NCBI GenBank assembly: GCA_951799445.1 | Contig: OX637297.1 | Coordinates: forward strand, 12,400,001 to 12,464,000 | DNA from: Pseudisothecium myosuroides | Taxonomy: Eukaryota > Streptophyta > Bryopsida > Hypnales > Lembophyllaceae | Direction: 5' to 3' | Length of the DNA: 64,000 nt | Position numbers and translations under genes: made by a program | The notes under the pieces: model-generated | What the model saw: only the letters and a program-made list of their open reading frames with translations | What the model was told of the DNA's origin: nothing | Database searches by the model: none | In this document: positions 42,951 through 54,093 of the stretch, piece after piece | Numbering within the stretch: the first letter of the stretch is position 1 | Layout: the number at the start of each line of letters is the position of its first letter

Positions 42951-43857
42951 TTCAACTCAATGCGAGTTGAATCACATCAGGAAACTGATTTGTTAAGCTG
43001 ACTTATGTCCTTTCAACTCGATCCGACTTGAACTGCTGTGATCCTCATAGGAGTTACTTGCAGGAGAAAGTTCAATTTTCAACAATACTGGAGTTGAAAC
43101 GCACAATCTTGAATATAATATAGTAGGGGAATGATCATTCCATAAATTATGTCAATGCGATTTGATTGCCAGTGGCTGAAGGGACCCTAGAAATGTATTC
43201 TTCTATTTAACTCAATGCAAGTTGAACTACCCTAGATCTCAGCATGGGGGATAAAATGATCATGTTCTAGTCTCAAGTCAATTTGACATGAAATAATCTA
43301 TACATTAGAGAAAATTACGGAATTCCTTCAGTAGTATATACAAGTCATTATCCAGTAACTTTAAATATTATGGTGGTCTGTGACGTTTGTTGAACTTGAT
43401 GTGACTTGAATTACTGATTACTTGAGATTTCTGATACTCTGGAGTACGTTGGATCTTTCAGTATAGTGGACTGGATGTCCAATATAGGTTGTCTAAATCA
43501 AAAATGTTGATGGGATCTCTCGAGTTCAAGTCGATGCGAGTTGAAGTGATTCTGCTAAAATTTAGAATGCATGTCTTGCAAATACATGATTCCTTAGATG
43601 ATCCCTAAACCAATATCCGACCGTCTTTACCATCACTAGGCTTTGGATTTTACGAAAATTATAAATAATTTAAAAATGGTACATAGGAAGTCATCCTCTG
43701 ATCATTCATTACTTCGTACCATGTCTTGGTGTTTCTAGATTGTTGCGTAATAGTTACTTAAGTGATTCATTATCTTCTCCTTGATTACGATCTTCAATAT
43801 CACTAGTGATTATTGCGGTTTCAGGTCTCTGATCAATCAAGTCGAGTCGACTTGACT
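42951..43857 (+). repeat. Series of palindromic sites TTCAA[CG]TC-N5-GA[GC]TTGAA
   Basis: Imperfect 20-22 bp palindromes at 42951-42971 (arms TTCAACTC/GAGTTGAA perfect, 5-base centre), 43012-43032, 43206-43226, 43270-43292, 43390-43410, 43524-43545 and 43836-43857. There is a half site near 43090 and one more at about 48393. They precede the DUF7869-like gene. The spacing is irregular (60-290 bases), so this is not a satellite; a protein-binding region or transposon subterminal region is likely (inference). Confidence 0.65.
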
Positions 43858-43946
43858 GAGGACCAGAGTCGTGTATTTGAATTGCAGTATGGTCTCTTCA
43901 ATGTTTTCTGGAAGGTGATGTGAAAGTCGTGATTCTTTGTGCAGTC

Positions 43947-44156
43947 ATGATGGAGTCGACCCAAAATCCCTTCCAGAAGCATTCTTCCAACAACGAAGAA
44001 ATTGAAAATGTGCCTGGGGAGATTGTCAACGTTCCTAACTGCGAAGGCGTACCCAGACGGTTGTGGATGACAAAGGTTGTCCTCCTACGCAATGCTATTG
44101 GGCTGGAGGTGGCTGAGGGAATCTCACAGCGTGAACTCGAACGTCGTCTTAGGTAG
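43947..44156 (+). pseudogene. Possible first coding segment of the DUF7869-like locus
   Basis: A short open frame with two adjacent ATGs (MESTQNPFQKHSSNNEEIEN ... GISQRELERRLR). It lies in the right place to be a 5' segment, but nothing in it is recognisable and stops separate it from 44269. Confidence 0.3.
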
Positions 44157-44268
44157 TGATGGACCTCTTGGAGATTCTCTTGTCGCGGTACAAATCTCGA
44201 AGTCACTTCATGTTGAAGACGTTCTAGAGGATTGGAAGTACTCTCTTTGAGCATGGCCTATTCAACAA

Positions 44269-45469
44269 GTGTATTTGAATGGGGCAAGCCTCCGTGATCA
44301 TGAGGTTCAAGACGAGTATAATCTTTGGCAGGCAGGCCTCACGCATGCGTTTGCATCAGGTGCAAGACCCTATGTGAGCGCTATGAGGAATCCTCCTCCT
44401 CCGACTTGTGTGAAAGCTAATGATCTACTCACTCAGGAGTCTATCAATTCTGTTTCAAGCAAGGTGTGCTGCTCGGACAACTGTGTCTAACTTTTTCAAG
44501 AGAGAAGATTTGAACTTTCCGTGAACGTATGTATCACAAGACAACGTTTGAATTTCGCTACCACGTGAAGTTGGACGTGCATCGACAAGTTCATCATGAC
44601 GGTCAAGGCAAGAGGGTGGTCACTCTCAAAGGGATTGACGTGTGTATGGAAGTATGGCGACATATTGCAGGTGTGTCGGAATCCACCTTCCACTGTTTTC
44701 AAGGATATGCTGCGAGAGGTGAACAAGCTCAATTGCATGGAAATTTGGGCATGCATAAGATTCGACAGCATATGTCGCAAGCCACAGCAACGTTGAAGTG
44801 TATGCTTGAGAAGTCGGCTGACCATATGCCTCATCGCACACACTCTCTTCCTTTTGGAGAGAAGGTGGTGTCAAAGGTTCTACCTACCACCTTCATGTGT
44901 AAAGAGATTATTCCCAAGATCAACGCAGCAAATGCTGTGTTTGGGTTGAAAGAAGTCTCAAGTTCGAATATCAGCAAGATCAAGAAATTGAACTTTCCAG
45001 AGTACTCTGTGAAGAAGCCAGGAGATAATTTCGCTGGCTGCGTTGAGTGTGATAGATATCAAGCACAGAGAAGGACTGCTTTGGTTGGGTTACAACGGAA
45101 ATGGGACCGTCTATTGGAAACACATAATGCATCAGCACGAGCTCATCGAGATAATTATTATGCAAACCTGTATAGGTCCAGCGCCTACCCTCATGAATGC
45201 TTGACAATCATGCATGACAAAATGGATCATGCAAAAACGGCGTCTCTTGTATTTTCCCACAAGAGCAAGCAACTTGACGGACTCACAAAATTGCCGGTAT
45301 CAGTGCCTAGAATGATTGCTCACGGACATGGTGATGTTCATTATTCGCATTATGGTCTTGATATCTTTCTACACAACTCAAACTACACGGTGGGGTCATT
45401 AGCGAAGCTCTTACGAGACCTTGAATTCCCTCCAAAGTATTCTTCTCGAGAATTGTTTGTTGGATCGGG
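44269..45469 (+). pseudogene. DUF7869-type transposon gene, 5' part
   Basis: Two frames joined by a shift near 44500. First: LTQESINSVSSKVCCSDNCV (Cys-rich). Then, from 44529: HKTTFEFRYHVKLDVHRQVH, VTLKGIDVCMEVWRHIAGVS, HSLPFGEKVVSKVLPTTF, GCVECDRYQ, ECLTIMHDKMDHAKT, HYSHYGLDIF. This order (Cys cluster, 'STFH', HDKMDHA) is that of the large proteins ending in the Pfam-type domain DUF7869. The Asp in MDH could be the first acidic residue of an RNase H-like site (inference). The frame is cut at 45470 by a TIR element. Confidence 0.6.
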
Positions 45470-46315
45470 GGGTGATTGCAAGAAACACTTGTACTATTTG
45501 TTGTGTTTTGCATTTTTGGACTTTTAGTACTTTTTGTACTATGAGTCACCTTCAGTACTATTGAAGACATTGAACATAAAATTTGAATGGTCAATTGGAT
45601 TTCAAATTTACTATTCTGACAACATATGATGTTCATCATTAGCTGATAAGAATGGATGGAAATACTTAATTTTCCATAAAAAAAAACAGTTTACATTGGT
45701 AGATAGAAGGTACAACGAGCCCCAACAGTACTATTGAGTCTTTATGTGTACCCTGAAGTACTATTTTGAGCCACATGCTACAATTTATCCTAGAAAATGA
45801 GACTTTCACGTTTCTATTTTTGAAAATTAGGAAATGAGCTTGAAAAATTAATTTTCAAAATGGCCATTGTTGCCAACTAAGAACAAAGTAGGAAGATCAA
45901 AGTTAGAACTAAATTTTTTTTTTTAATTCAACATAAATTCAACCTGAATACAGCACACTTTAGGCCAATATAAAACGCACTTAGAACATGTTTTTGGAAA
46001 TCCCTCTCTTGAGAAGGTGTATTTCTATTAGAAGAGCTAGCCTATCAAATTTGAAGATGAAACTCTCCAAAAAAGGTACTTGATAGTACTAAAAACCACC
46101 AAAACCGCATATGTGACATATATTCAAAATTCAATTTCACCTATTAAATTAATTTTTAAAAAATTGAAAAAATTCAAGTGCATTTTCTATTGCTATAGAA
46201 ATCTTGCTTTTGAATTTCATGTTCATTCAATTGTTTTTGCAATACTTATGGCACAAAACAATGTCTGCATTGAAAGTGTGACGGAAAATAGTACAGGTGT
46301 TTCTTGCAATCACCC
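45470..46315 (+). mobile_element. TIR element T1 (846 bp) inside the DUF7869-like gene
   Basis: Inverted ends of about 30 bases: GGGTGATTGCAAGAAACAC at the left and its complement GTGTTTCTTGCAATCACCC at the right. The flanks CGGG and TGGG are a probable 4-bp duplication with one C-to-T change. A second copy is at 52777-53508. The interior is AT-rich with several GTACTATT motifs and has no coding potential. Superfamily unknown. Confidence 0.7.
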
Positions 46316-47627
46316 TGGGCTTTGCTCCTCTATTTGAAGCGGTTTTGAAAGGAGCTGAAATGTGCAAGTCATCACTTCGGCTAGAGCCCAAAGTCCCGAT
46401 TCCACCGAGTACCCTTCTTCCGGTTCTGAACACTCAAATGGACAATGCCATAGGAGACAACAAGAACCGATTTGTATTTGCATTTTGGTCACTCCTGGTT
46501 GCAAAGAAGATCTTCCAGGAGGTTTATGTGAGTTTCATGTTGGTGGGGCACACGCATGACGATATCGACGCTTTGTTTGGGAGGTGGAGCATGCAATTGA
46601 AGAAGGAAAGCTTTCCTACCATCCCATCTTTGATGAAGTCCTTCATGGATGTTGATTCTGTGCCTACAATTCCTCACTTGATTGAGGAGGTGCCAAATTT
46701 CAAAGCTTTCATAGAAGGCTTGCTTTTGGAAGGGATAGAAGCACTTGTTGGTCATACAAAGGCACAACAATTTAAGTTTTATCTCAACTCGGCGGGTGTT
46801 CCGATTATGAAGTACAAGAAGTACTGCACGGATAGTGACTGGCTCCCAGAAGAAGGGGGCATCAAATTATGGCAAGAAGACTCTAAAGGACGGAGTCTAT
46901 GGCCTTGTGGGGAACCTGTACCTGTGGCCCCCCTTCCAATGCGGGGCGTGGATGACATTTCAAAGGGTATATCGGGGTTCATCAAATATTGGGAGGCATT
47001 ATGCAATGAAGACGAGAGTGGAGAGTACAGAAGACGATTTGAGCATTTGGTGTTTTATTGGCGGGCGGTGAAAGCAAATTTGAACGAGCCAATTGCACCA
47101 TCTGAGGCATTGAACGAAGGTTTCTAGCCCTCTACATGAATCAAAATGACAGAGGAGGATGAACTTGATGACGATGGCAAAAATCGCGAGGAGTTTGCTG
47201 AGGATGATGTCTTTGTGGGGCAACGTCGAGATCGTCCGTTGCCAACTTTTCGTATCATGCGTGATGTTTTTGAAGGGTATTTTCTTGCAATTCGACCCAA
47301 TGATGGTGATGAGAAGCCTATATGGATTGCCAGAGCTATGTCTGATCCTTTCAGTAACCCGGATCATCCGAATTGTATCTTGATCCAATACTTTCGACCC
47401 ACGTCACGAGGGCGAAATGTTCAGGAATTTATAGCGGTTGGGACTCCGCCAAAGGATTGCGGTGGAAAGTGGATGAGACACAGGAGCCTGTATGGGAAGA
47501 CACAAATTCTCTCGTCACGGCATGGAAGTCCAAGGTCAAGAAGGACACTATAGAGTGTGTCCTTAAAATCCCTTCTGCTCAAATTGATGTCATCAACGGG
47601 AGTTTGTCTTCTTACAATTCCAATTGA
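46316..47627 (+). pseudogene. DUF7869-type transposon gene, 3' part
   Basis: Continues the frame with LLPVLNTQMDNAIGDNKNRF, VSFMLVGHTHDDIDALFGRW and VPIMKYKKYCTDSDW, then stops at 47125. It continues in the same frame from 47146 (EEDELDDDGKNREEFAEDD) and, after a shift near 47420, ends with WDSAKGLRWKVDETQEPVWE ... KIPSAQIDVINGSL to 47627. QMDN...DNKN and GHTHDDID are the signature blocks of the DUF7869 domain, and their acidic residues fit the rest of a DDE/D triad (inference). A typical C-terminal WI..A..DP...PNCILIQYFRP block is present. Confidence 0.6.
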
Positions 47628-48054
47628 GCATGTAGTAGGTATTGTAGAGATGTTTTGTAGTGTTTGAAACTAAGTTCCATAGTTTTTATTTTTTGGTTCT
47701 TCTATGGTAACATTATTGCACAACCATAGACGTATTCATATGATTTTATATTGCCTATTGTTGAGTAGATGGTGTGGTTTCAAATATTATGATTGGATTC
47801 TTTTTATAGATTTGTATTGGGACTACTTCTATACTTAATGTGTATGTAGTCACTTGCTCAGCAAGTACACTTCTTTATAATATTTAATATATTTTTGATT
47901 ACATAATACATATGATATTGTATACTTTGGCAGCAACTCAATTTTTATTGACTTTCTCAAAAATATGTTTTCTAAAATTGGATTTAGAGTCTTAAAAATT
48001 TGTAGTGGGTAAGACCACTTTTTATTTTGTTAGTGTGTGAAGCACTTGTCACAA

Positions 48055-48232
48055 TTTTGGGTAGGGTCCGGTTGGTTGATATAACTTTCCTGCCTGCAAA
48101 GCTCAATTAGCAGCACCAAGTCATGTGTATCTCATTGCCGCTCAAACGAATTCAATGGGAATCGAATCCGGACCGTCTGAATGAGATAAATATCTTCTTC
48201 CAACCAACCGTTCAGCTCATGACTTGGTGTTC
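48055..48232 (-). mobile_element. Probable tRNA-derived SINE (Au-like)
   Basis: On the minus strand there is a box-A-like GAGCTGAACGGTTGGTTGG near 48230-48205 and a box-B-like GGATTCGATTCCC near 48175-48158, about 45 bases apart. Later come GCGGCAATGAGA, TTGCAGGCAGG and CCAACCGGACCC, the order I associate with plant Au-type SINEs. There are 12-bp inverted blocks CACCAAGTCATG/CATGACTTGGTG inside. No intact tRNA. Confidence 0.45.
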
Positions 48233-48396
48233 AATGAGGATAATTCATTTCATTCATTTGGGAAACCATTGTGATCACCTGCCTCAATAATGTGTTGGAC
48301 ACGCTCAAATACATGAATTTGTCATTTTAATGGAAATTACATCTACCAATTGTAAGCTTCAAGTCCCCTTCATTTAAATTTGCTTCAAGTCGACTT

Positions 48397-48930
48397 CAAT
48401 TTTTGGAGCATAGAAATCAACAATGTTATTATGGAAGTCCTTCCATCTCCCAAAATAATGAATATATTGTTTTGGACAAATACCACAATTTGCACAGGCA
48501 AATTATGGAGGCTCTCGATAGAGGTGATGCATTGCATCAAGAGGTTGTACCAGAAGACGATCCGTCAAAGAATGACAATGGCACTGCTGACACCTTAGAC
48601 GGCTTAGAGGAATTGTTTGAGTAAGCTACGACGCCCTTGTTCATTGGAGCTCACACCAGTATTGTTTCCGCCACAATTGTGTTGATGAACATGTGTATTG
48701 TATTCAAGGTGAGCAACAAGTTCACTAATGAATTATTGAAGTATTTGTCAGAGGACTTGCTATCGGCTGACAATAAATTACTAGGTACACATTATGTTGC
48801 AAGGAAGATGATTTGGAGATTAAGTCTTGACTACAACTTGCACGCTTGTCCCAACGGCTGTGTACTTTTTGAAGATGAATACGCGTTGCTCAACAATTGT
48901 CCTAAATGCAGCAAATCGCGTTGGTTTTGA
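48397..48930 (+). pseudogene. CACTA (TNP2) transposase, N-terminal region
   Basis: Frames at 48403-48624 and 48637-48930. The second reads NKFTNELLKYLSEDLL, then KMIWRLSLDYNLHACPNGCV and NNCPKCSKSRW. The HACPxxCxLxxxEY...CPxCxxSR block is diagnostic of the N-terminus of plant En/Spm TNP2 transposases. A stop and shift follow at 48930. Confidence 0.7.
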
Positions 48931-49773
48931 AGGCAGCAACACTATCTCAACAAAGGTTATTCAGCACTTCTTGCTCATTCCGAGATTGAAACAAATGTGG
49001 AGATTAAAGACATCGCTACCATGTTGACGGGCTACACAAAACATGTCAGTGCATACGGCATCATGAGATCAGTCGTCGATAGTCCAACGTGGAAACATGT
49101 CAACATGAACGTTGCATTCGGCAACTTCAGAGCAAAATCAAGAAATATGCGGTTTACACTTGCATTGGATGGAGTGAATCCTTTCAAACTAAACAATACT
49201 AATTGGTCAACCTGGCCTGTATTTATGTTGATATACAATTTGGAATCGTGGTTTGTCACAAAGAAGTTCTTCATTTCCTTGTGCATTCTAATTTCAGGCA
49301 AGCATTCTCCAACTAGAGAAAACATCAAGGTCTTCTTGAAACTGTTGTTGAAAGAATTGCAAGAACTATGGACAGGAGTTTTTGCTCTATACTTCTCTCA
49401 AAACATTGGATCACGACGCTTCCTGCTACGTAGTTTGTTGCTATGGACTATATCAGATTTTCCTACTTACGGACTTATTTTTAGTGTGTGTTGTAAGGAA
49501 TACAAAGGTTGCCCTCCCTATGGACCTGACACAAAGGCGCCAATGGCAAAGACTGGTGACATTCTTTTTTATCGTTGTACGCAAGGATCCAAAATTGTTT
49601 ACGGCGGCATACGACGCTATTTGCCTTGCCATCATCCGTACTATCAAAATAAGAAATTCAACGGGACTGTTGAACATTACTCCGCACCTGCGGTTATGAT
49701 AGGTCTGGATGTTATTAGGTACGCGGCATGGCGGCAATCATATTTGGATTTAGGTGGCAAAGAGAACGCATAG
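48931..49773 (+). pseudogene. CACTA (TNP2) Transposase_21 core
   Basis: After a shift, HFLLIPRLKQMWRLK matches the [W]HFPLIPRLKRM block. From 48997 the frame gives DSPTWKHVN, NMRFTLALDGVNPFKLNNTN, STWPVFMLIYNLESW, and FISLCILISGKHSPTRENIK: the Transposase_21 core (LxxDGxNPF...WPVxLxxYNLPPW). It continues to SAPAVMIGLDVIRYAAWRQS and ends at 49773. Probably inactive, since flanking segments are out of frame. Confidence 0.75.
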
Positions 49774-49937
49774 CATGACCTAGTGCATCCAGACCTGCTA
49801 GTGAAGCTACTCAATTGCTTTTTTGAACTCAATTATTGGTAGGTGATTCATCATTTCTTGTTAACGGAACATGCATGACACACTTGTGTAGACTTGAAAT
49901 TTTTAGACCTCCTCCTTTGGCTCCCATTGTAACATGT

Positions 49938-50183
49938 CACTAGAAGAAGCCCGTGTTTTTTTTGGTGTCACTAAAATGGACTTATGTCCAAGTTGACGGA
50001 TTTTGCTAGACATCCTACGTAATAGCCCGTGGTTTTATGTCAACAATGACATCTAAGTAACATTTTGATGTTACTTTAGATGTCATTGTTGACATAAAAC
50101 CACGGACTATTACGTAGGATGTCTAGCAAAATCTGTCAACTTGGACACAAAGAAATTCAAAAAAACACAAGCTTCTTCTAGTG
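49938..50183 (+). mobile_element. CACTA-ended foldback MITE (246 bp)
   Basis: A nearly perfect hairpin with arms of about 120 bases and a 3-5 base centre near 50066. Ends are CACTAGAAGAAGC and GCTTCTTCTAGTG, flanked by TGT on both sides (49935-49937 and 50184-50186). CACTA ends with 3-bp duplication are the rule for the CACTA superfamily. It lies between two parts of the TNP2 gene. Confidence 0.8.
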
Positions 50184-50353
50184 TGTGTACAGCATTCTCA
50201 CTAAACAACAAAGTAAAAACCATAGAGCACATCTTCTTCTTATTCTATGGAATGGTACTTCCTATGGTTTGTACATGAAATTTGTCCCAAAATACATGGG
50301 TAATTCATGTTGTTAAACACAAATGTCAATTCCCATTTTGTTCTAATTGAATC

Positions 50354-50749
50354 TTGCGTCACTTTGTGTGCAAACACTTATTGGCACCGCATATTCTTAA
50401 TGTGATGCACTGTGAGAAAAAACTTTGTAAAAGCATGTTGAAGACAACACTGGGTTTGAAAGATACTCCTGGAAGTCAACAAGACATGGAAGACTTGCGC
50501 ATTCGTGAAGAGATATGGTTGCAAGCTCCACAATGTAAACAAGATGCGTTCTACATGCCTCACACACAGTTCATTTTAAATCCAGAGGAACAACACAAAT
50601 TTGTGGACATCATTTCCAATCTTCGAAGTCCAACTAATTATGTGGGTTCCATTCACAAGCACTTGAAGGATGGGAAGTTGCAGTACATGAAGACACACAA
50701 CTACCACATGATATGTCTTAATGCAACAAATAATGCCTCAATGAAATAG
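50354..50749 (+). pseudogene. CACTA (TNP2) transposase segment
   Basis: ILNVMHCEKKLCKSMLKTTL and DMEDLRIREEIWLQAP match the DLMHIEKNVCDNIL...DxxxMGIRxELxP block downstream of the Transposase_21 core. The frame ends at 50749. Confidence 0.65.
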
Positions 50750-51194
50750 AATATTGTGTATTGCTGCTCGTCTACTGCAATGGGGAAAAAATGTTGTAGC
50801 TTTGTGTGTGAAAAGGTATTTGTATTCACGATATATGCTAAGCTATTTTTTGGTTATTGATAGCTTCAAGCTTTCGTGGGCTTCTAAAATAAGAACTTAA
50901 TGCATGTAATTCTATTCATGGTTACGTGATCATTGTTTCTGTGAAACGTTGCTTGCTACAAGATACAAACAACAAACTCATTTGTAATAGAATCATGAAA
51001 AAGAAATTTTAAAGATATATTTTTCTATGTATCTTCTACATGAAGCATGCAAAACTCTCTAACCAAAACTGATGCGCTCCCTTCTGTAGGTTCTTCCTGT
51101 TGCGGTTCAAAACGTTCTGCACAAAAATGTGCACTTGGCTATCATCAAGACCTACACATATTTCTAAAGACTATGTGATAAAGAAATATGAGAA

Positions 51195-51536
51195 TTGGAC
51201 CACGATGAAATGATGCGTGACGTTATCATGGCAACGTGCATGCTGGAAAAGGAATTTTCACCAACTTTTCTAAACATCATGACGCATCTCCCGGTACATC
51301 TCGTTCAACAATTATTTCTGTGTGGTCCTGTTTATTGTTATTGGATGTATCCCATCGAAAGATATATGAAAACATTAAAAGATCATGTGAGGGCTCTAGC
51401 GCATCCAAAAAGAAGCATGGCCAAAGGGTACAGAATGGAAGACGCTCTAGGTTTTTGCACTGAATACATGAAACAGTACAGAGGCACTACACATCGTGAC
51501 TGTGTGGAATCCCAAGGAAGACGTCCGCATGAATGA
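51195..51536 (+). pseudogene. CACTA transposase DUF4218 region
   Basis: MTHLPVHLVQQLFLCGPVYC, then YWMYPIERYMKTLKDHVR and KGYRMEDALGFCTEYM are the hallmark of DUF4218 (HLPxHL...GPVxxRWMYPxERYxxxLK...GYxxEExLxFC). The spacer 50750-51194 shows no coding block. Confidence 0.7.
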
Positions 51537-52165
51537 TGAGGTGTTTAGTACTCAACAGCACCAAAAACAAAAAATGTCTTTTGAAGTACGGAAGTACGCG
51601 CACGCCTTTGTTTTAGACAATGCAGCTTGTTTACAACCTCTGCAAGAGTGAGTGAAGACTCTTATTTATGATTTCTCTATGTCATGTGCATTTCATTTTC
51701 CCACGTCATCAATTTGTTGGAACTTCAATATGACACCGGTTACACTTTCCTCTCACGTAACGTTATAGGAAACGCTTGCTAAAAACCCCATCACAAGTTT
51801 TTATGTAAATCTTCATGCAGTCATTGTTTTTTAAAGTTATGTCGTAGTAGGTACGCGGAGTAACTGAGCATGCAACATGCTCGCAATTCATTCACATCAT
51901 TCTACGCATGCACTAATGTTTTTCCCTTTAAATGTTGCATAGAAAATATATTTTTGCCAAAGGTCAACGATGGGAAGAGCGCAAGACTTTTTGTTTGGAA
52001 TGTCGGCGTCAACGTCTTGGCATTGTTCCACGGTATCCATAGGAATTGAATGATTTAGCAGCGTTTTCTAATTGGCTTTGAGCAATAGTAAAGGATGTTG
52101 AAAGTGCGGGTGAACACATAGATGAAGATGTCAAGCACTACGTCCAACCACTTGAGCGTCATGCA

Positions 52166-52776
52166 ATGTCACATTGCCAAATGTATTCTTTTGGAATGCA
52201 TTTCCAAGTCCAAAGCGTTGAAAGCAGATTGGTTATGAGGGATTCATGTGTGGCAGCGTCTTTTTCACAACAACTTTTTTGGGGAATTCACAATAGAAGG
52301 CCTATCAAAAGCACTAATGAATACGTGGGTTACATCAAAGAAATTTTGGAGTTGGATTATCAAAATCATTCCACCACTGTGCTACTCTGTGATTGGGTCA
52401 GGGCCTCTTGTAATCATTGATATCCTAACATTATGCGAGATCAATAGGGCTTTTGCTTAGCAAATTTTAACCACATGGATGGTAAAGTGCATGTAGATTC
52501 TTTCGCGTTTCCTTTTCATTGTCAGCAAGTTTTTTTCTCAGACTATCCTCATAAACGCGCATGGAAGGTCGTATGTAGAACCAATGTTCAAGGTAGATGT
52601 GGGGATTTGCAACTTCCACAGGACTTGCCCACAATTATTAATGCAGGAAACGATGCGGAATACTCAGGGTTGCAACCTAAGGTGCTTCACGCTGAACCTG
52701 TAAGACAAGCTGCGGCACAGTGTGGCACGTACATTAGGGTTTCGAAAAATACAATTGTTCTGGAAGATGCTCCTAA
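52166..52776 (+). pseudogene. CACTA transposase C-terminal DUF4216-like region
   Basis: Frames give GMHFQVQSVESRLVM, TNEYVGYIKEILELDYQNHS, TVLLCDWV, then HVDSFAFPFHCQQVFFSDYP and AWKVVCRTN. The order Y-G-x-[IL]-x-x-I-x-E-L-x-Y, VLxxCDW, QVFxxDxP, W-x-V-V matches DUF4216 at the end of TNP2 proteins. Stops at 52418 and 52444 break it. The frame is cut by the TIR element T2 at 52777. Confidence 0.6.
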
Positions 52777-53508
52777 GGGCAATTGCAAGAAACACCTGTC
52801 CTATTTTGTGTCACACGTCTTGGGCTGATTTGTTTTTTGGCCATAACTGTAGTGTTTGAACTCCAAATGACTTGAGATTTCTAGGGAAGGTACTCATGAC
52901 TATCATACAACTTCCTTGATTTTTTGGTAATTTTTAAAAATAGTCTATTATCCAAAAATAGGCCCAAAATTGATGTCACACTTGCGGTTCTGGAGGTTTT
53001 TAGTACTATTGAGTACCTTTTTTGAAAAGTTACATCAAGAAAATTATATGGAGTTGTTTCTTATATAGAAATATAACTTTTCACCGAAGGATTTTCAAAA
53101 ATAATGAATTCTATCTGGTGTGGAAGTCTACAAAGTGAGCTTCCTTCTGCTTGCATTTTGAAACATATAAAATATTATTTTCATCGATTTTTTGTTGATT
53201 GAACACATATATAAAGTTCTTAAGAATGGCCAGTTTTTTTTTTGTATTTACTTATTTTTACTATTTTTAAATAATTTTTGAATCAAAGGTCCTAATTTCT
53301 TGAGATTTGGCACTTTTCAAGTTCTCCTACTTAGAGAATTTTTCTATGAATTTCCTTCGGTGAAAACCTTCATTTTAGAGGAATATACATAAGACGTATT
53401 TTTTTTTAAATTTTAAAATTAGTTTTCTATTTAAATAGTACTCCTAAAAAATTCATGAGTACTGTAGTAAAACGCAACAAATAGGACAGGTGTTTCTTGC
53501 AATCACCC
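52777..53508 (+). mobile_element. TIR element T2 (732 bp) at the end of the CACTA gene
   Basis: The left end GGGCAATTGCAAGAAACAC and right end GTGTTTCTTGCAATCACCC are inverted over about 30 bases and match T1. A perfect CTAA duplication flanks it (52773-52776 and 53509-53512). Non-coding. Confidence 0.75.
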
Positions 53509-54093
53509 CTAATGAGGTGTGAATGACTGATGCAAATTGTAACATCTTCCACACTTAGTAAAATTAAAGAACTGCTACTGTTTTTGTTATTTATAAATGT
53601 TAACCATTCTTGTACGGAGAATCTTCTGCTCCTATATGACCTTCATGATCCTCTTCATAAGCATTTATCTCAATTACAATAGAGTGCATGATATAAGAAT
53701 AGTGCCATTTTGGGTACTCTATTATTTTCTTCAAAGTCATTAAAGTATTTTTCTGGTTCATACAATAAACATGGTAGTGGACCAGTAAAAGCTCACTTTT
53801 CTATGAGAAAATGTATAAAATACTGGTGTGTATTTAAAATAATTTTTCCTTAACATCTTGCCTACATGCTCAACCCAAGAAGGCCAAGTTCCCTTTCACC
53901 ACATGCAAGGAATTTCAGATAGGGTCCTACTCAACCCTTTTTAATCAGATGTTCATTAATTCCTAAAGGTTTTTGACTATGTTTTCACTAAAACCGCTCC
54001 AAAATTGCCATTTCTAATACAAGTACCAAATTTTAGAAAAAAACAAATTTCTGAACATATGTAACCATAAGATCTTGTAGTACATTGGTTTAA

